Below are positions 60,201 through 64,000 of a DNA stretch of 64,000 nucleotides, in pieces. The notes under the pieces are model-generated. The model had not been told where the DNA came from. It saw only the letters and a list, made by a program, of their open reading frames with translations, and made no database searches. The stretch comes from Agrostemma githago (lineage: Eukaryota; Streptophyta; Magnoliopsida; Caryophyllales; Caryophyllaceae): NCBI GenBank assembly GCA_958450325.1, contig OY288241.1, positions 44,591,978 through 44,655,977 on the forward strand, written 5' to 3'. Numbering within the stretch: position 1 is the first letter of the stretch; each line of letters starts with the position of its first letter. The position numbers were made by a program, and so were the translations under genes.

Positions 60201-63200
60201 ACGGATCTTTGTCCCTGGACATTCTTCGAGACAGTTTCCGAAAATCTCTGGACCGTTCTTTAGGACGGATCTTTTTCCCTGGACTTTCTTGGAGATGGTT
60301 TCCAACTATCTCTGGACTGTTATTTGGGACGGATCTTTGTCCTTGGACTTTTATCGAGACAGTTTTCGACTATCTCTGGACTGTTCTTTGGGACAGATCT
60401 TTGTCCCTGGACTTTCTTGGAGATAGTTTCCGACTATCTCTGGACTGTTATTTGGGACGGATCTTTGTCCCTGGAATTTCTTCTATATAGTTGGCGACTA
60501 TCTCAGGACTATTCTTTGGGATGGATCTTTGTCCCTGGACTCTCTTCGAGACAGTTTCCGACTATCTCTAGACTATTCTTTAAGACGGATCTTTGCCTCT
60601 GGACATTCTTCGAGACAGTTTCCGGCAATCTCTGGACTGTTCTTTGGGATGGGTCTTTGTCCCTGGACTTTATTCGAGACAGTTTCCGACTATCTCTGGA
60701 CTATTCTTTGGGATGGATCTTTGTCCCTGGACTTTCTTCGAGACAGTTTCCGACTATCTCAGGACTGTTATTTGGGACGGATCTTTGTCCTTGGACTTTT
60801 ATCGAGACAGTTTTCGACAATCTCTGGACTGTTCTTTGGGACAGATCTTTGTCCCTGCACTTTCTTGGAGATAGTTTCCGACTATCTCTGGACTGTTATT
60901 TGGGACGGATCTTTGTCCCTGGACTTTCTTCTATATACTTCGCGACTATCTCAGGACTATTCTTTGGGATGGATCTTTGTCCCTGGACTTTCTTCGAGAC
61001 AGTTTCCGACTATCACTAGACTATTCTTTAAGACAGATCTTTGTCTCTGGACATTCTTCGAGACAGTTTCCGACTATCTCTGGACTATTCTTTGGGATGG
61101 ATCTTTGTCCCTGGACTTTCTTCAAGACAGTTTCCAACTATCTCTGGACTGTTATTTGGGACGGATCTTTGTTCTTGGACTTTTATCGAGACAGTTTTTG
61201 ACTATATTTGGATTGTTGTTTTGGACAGATCTTTGTCCCTGAACTTTCTTGGAGATAGTTTCCGACAATCTCCGGACTGTTATTTGGGATGGATCTTTGT
61301 CCCTGGACTTTCTTTTTTACAGTTGGAAACTATCTCTGGAATATTCTTTGGGACGGATCTTTGTCCCTCGACATTCTTCGAGACTGTTTCCGACTATCCC
61401 TGGACTATTTTTTGGGACGGATCTTTGTCCCTGGACATTCTTCGAGATAGTTTCCGAAAATCTCTGGACCGTTCTTTGGGACGGATCTTTGTCCCTGGAC
61501 TTTCTTGGAGATGGTTTCCAACTATCTCTGGACTATTCTTTGGGACAGATCTTTGTCCCTGGACATTCTTGGAGATAGTTTCCGACTATCTCTAGACTGT
61601 TATTTGGGACGGATCTTTGTCCCTGGACCTTCTTCTATATAGTTGGCGACTATCTATGGTCTATTCTTTGGGATGGATCTTTGTCCCTGGACTTTCTTCG
61701 AGACAGTTTCCGACTATCTCTAGACTGTTATTTGGGACGGATCTTTGTCCCTGGACTTTCTTATAGATAGTTTCCGACTATCTCTGGACTGTTCTTTGGG
61801 ACGGATCTTTGTCCCTGGACTTTCTTCTATATAGTTGGAGACTATCTCAGGACTATTCTTTGGGATGGATCTTTGTCCCTGGACTTTCTTCGAGACAGTT
61901 TCCAACTATCTATGGACTGTTATTTGGGACGGATCTTTGTCCTTGGACTTTTATCGAGACAGTTTTCTACTCTCTTTGGACTATTCTTTGGAACAGATCT
62001 TTGTCCCTGGACTTTCTTGGAGATAGTGTCCGACAATCTCTGGACTGTTATTTGGGACGGATCTTTGTCCCTGGACTTTCTTTTATACAGTTGGAAACTA
62101 TCTCTGGAATATTCTTTGGGACGGATCTTTGTCCCTGGACTTTCTTCGAGACTGTTTCCGACTATCTCTGGACTATTTTTTGGGACGGATCTTTGTCCCT
62201 GGACATTCTTCGAGACAGTTTCCGAAAATCTCTGGACTGTTCTTTGGGACGGAGCTTTGTCCCTGGACTTTCTTGGAGATAGTTTCCAACTATCTCTGGA
62301 CTATTCTTTGGGACAGATCTTTGTCTCTGGACTTTCTTGGACATAGTTTCCGACTATCTCTGGACTGTTATTTTGGACGGATCTTTGTCCCTGGAATTTC
62401 TTCTATATAGTTGGCAACTATCTCAGGACTATTCTTTGGGATGGATCTTTGTCCCTGGACTCTCTTCGAGACAATTTTCGACTATCTCTAGACTATTCTT
62501 TAAGACGGATCTTTGTGTCTAGACATTCTTCGAGACAGTTTCCGACAATCTCTGGACTGTTCTTTGGGATGGCTCTTTGTCCCTGGACTTTATTCGAGAC
62601 AGTTTCCGACTATCTCTGGACTATTCTTTGGGATGGATCTTTGTCCCTGGACTTTCTTCGAGACAGTTTCCGACTATCTCTGGACTGTTATTTGGGACGG
62701 ATCTTTGTCCCTGGACTTTTATCGAGACAGTTTTCGACTATCTCTGGACTGTTCTTTGGGACAGATCTTTGTCCCTGGACTTTCTTGGAGATAGTTTCCG
62801 ACTATCTCTGGACTGTTATTTGGGACGGATCTTTGTCCGTGGACTTTCTTCGAGACAGTTTCCGACTATCTCTAGACTATTCTTTAAGACAGATCTTTGT
62901 CTCCGGACATTCTTCGAGACAGTTTCCGACTATCTCTGGACTATTCTTTGGGATGGATCTTTGTCCCTGGACTTTCTTCAAGACAGTTTCCAACTATCTC
63001 TGGACTGTTATTTGGGACGGATCTTTGTCCTTGGACTTTTATCGAGACAGTTTTCGACTATATTTGGACTGTTCTTTTGGACCGATCTTTGTCCTCGAAC
63101 TTTCTTGGAGATAGTTTCCGACAATCTCCGGACTGTTATTTGTAATGGATCTTTGTCCCTGGACTTTCTTTTATACAGTTGGAAACTATCTCTGGAATAT

Positions 63201-63439
63201 TCTTTTGGACGGATCTTTGTCCCTGGACATTCTTCGAGACTGTTTCCGACTTTCCCTGGACTATTTTTTGGGACGGATCTTTGTCCCTGGACATTCTTCG
63301 AGACAGTTTCCGAAAATCTCTGGACCGTTCTTTAGGACGGATCTTTTTCCCTGGACTTTCTTGGAGATGGTTTCCAACTATCTCTGGACTGTTATTTGGG
63401 ACGGATCTTTGTCCTTGGACTTTTATCGAGACAGTTTTC
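57244..63439 (+). repeat. Tandem duplication, period 3072 bp (48 monomers)
   Basis: 57244-60367 recurs at 60316-63439, adjacent, with 52 bp shared at the junction. Landmarks match at 57457/60529, 58177/61249, 58737/61809, 59377/62449 and 60073/63145. Three differences noticed: near 58918/61990 (GGGACAG/GGAACAG), 59367/62439 (TTGAGATGG/TTGGGATGG) and 59406/62478 (TTCCGAC/TTTCGAC). Its left end overlaps the 2975-bp duplication. Confidence 0.92.
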
Positions 63440-64000
63440 AACTATATTTGGACTGTTCTTTTGGACCGATCTTTGTCCTCGAACTTTCTTGGAGATAGTT
63501 TCCGACAATCTCCGGACTATTATTTGTGATGGATCTTTGTCCCTGGACTTTCTTTTATACAGTTGGAAACTATCTCTGGAATATTCTTTTGGACGGATCT
63601 TTGTCCCTGGACATTCTTCGAGACTGTTTCCGACTTTCCCTGGACTATTTTTTGGGACAGATCTTTGTCCCTGGACATTCTTCGAGACAGTTTCCGACAA
63701 TCTCTGGACTGTTCTTTGGGATGGCTCTTTGTCCCTGGACTTTATTCGAGACAGTTTCCGACTATCTCTGGACTATTCTTTGGGATGGATCTTTGTCCCT
63801 GGACTTTCTTCGAGACAGTTTCCGACTATCTCTGGACTGTTATTTGGGACGGATCTTTGTCCCTGGACTTTTATCGAGACAGTTTTCGACTATCTCTGGA
63901 CTGTTCTTTGGGACAGATCTTTGTCCCTGGACTTTCTTGGAGATAGTTTCCGACTATCTCTGGACTGTTATTTGGGACGGATCTTTGTCCGTGGACTTTC
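63440..64000 (+). repeat. Array edge of window, two spliced duplicate segments
   Basis: Up to about 63692 the sequence follows 62990-63308 with an offset of 384 bp (six monomers), with small differences such as TTTGTGATGG against TTTGTAATGG. From 63693 to the end it follows 62541-62848 with an offset of 1152 bp (18 monomers). The switch lies within a GACAGTTTCCGA motif shared by both sources. The array continues beyond 64000. Confidence 0.8.

Larger units (their letters stand above)
14660..64000 (+). repeat. 64-bp satellite array, right block
   Basis: About 770 further monomers of the same family, in the same orientation and in register with the left block across the LTR insert. The sequence is satellite throughout, with no other insertion, inversion or unique stretch. 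Register changes are few and small: +4 bp at five places between 17097 and 22563, +1 bp at four places between 18685 and 22995, -4 bp near 27476 and 28117, -1 bp near 28497, 30416, 39594, 45037 and 48556, and -33 bp at 52795 and 55770. The array continues past the window end. Confidence 0.97.

Noticed and set aside
63136..63441. Minus-strand open frames of 60-116 codons in the array, for example 63136-63441 and 26862-27212
   Set aside because: Same cause. They are lysine- and serine-rich antisense translations of the satellite that end at class-specific TAG motifs, with no family resemblance.
1..64000. Novel defence, biosynthetic or other gene-based system
   Set aside because: No credible genes exist in the window. 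The unusual content is repeat architecture.

Overview
This window is almost entirely one tandem satellite DNA array. It consists of about 950 head-to-tail copies of a monomer of about 64 bp, all in the same orientation, filling 1-11604 and 14660-64000. The array runs off both ends of the window. I find no credible protein-coding gene, RNA gene, CRISPR array or operon. The many forward-strand open frames come from a repeat unit that lacks stop codons. The array is about 45% GC with a strong T-over-A excess on the plus strand.

The only non-satellite sequence is an AT-rich insert at 11605-14653 (3049 bp). It reads best as a solo long terminal repeat (LTR) of a Ty3/gypsy retrotransposon on the minus strand. 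It has TG/CA ends, begins TGTAACACCC in its own orientation, is flanked by an imperfect 6-bp target-site duplication, and contains no internal coding region. Removing 3055 bp (insert plus one duplication copy) restores an unbroken monomer. A satellite array with this kind of LTR suggests a flowering-plant nuclear chromosome, in heterochromatin such as a pericentromere, centromere or knob. Species and chromosomal position cannot be read from the sequence.

Monomers fall into about a dozen recurring classes, called A-L here. The classes follow one another in a fixed order, forming a higher-order repeat (HOR). The clearest unit is a 20-mer of exactly 1280 bp at 49439-50718 with order E F G A B C H I J K H I J K L D A B C D. 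It is flanked by a 15-mer (959 bp) and a 19-mer (1216 bp) made by whole-monomer deletions. Larger segments were then duplicated. From left to right the periods I traced are 1726, 512-1920 (8-30 monomers), 704, 384, 1925/1669/709 and 4303, 636, 1919, 2624/2496, 3519, 2975, 3072 and 1152 bp. Several pairs are nearly identical, so the array has been turning over recently by unequal exchange or a similar process.

The 64-bp monomer is itself a diverged dimer of a unit of about 32 bp. Both halves begin GGACT followed by a TTCTT block and, in some classes, GACAG. A 33-bp deletion at 52795 (copied at 55770) joins the two GGACT motifs. The second half carries a short dyad, GGGACR-GATCTT-TGTCCC, in many classes. 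The first half carries a block that exists in four alternative versions. The most unusual content is therefore structural: a short-monomer satellite with an unusually long, ordered HOR. It is not a gene system.
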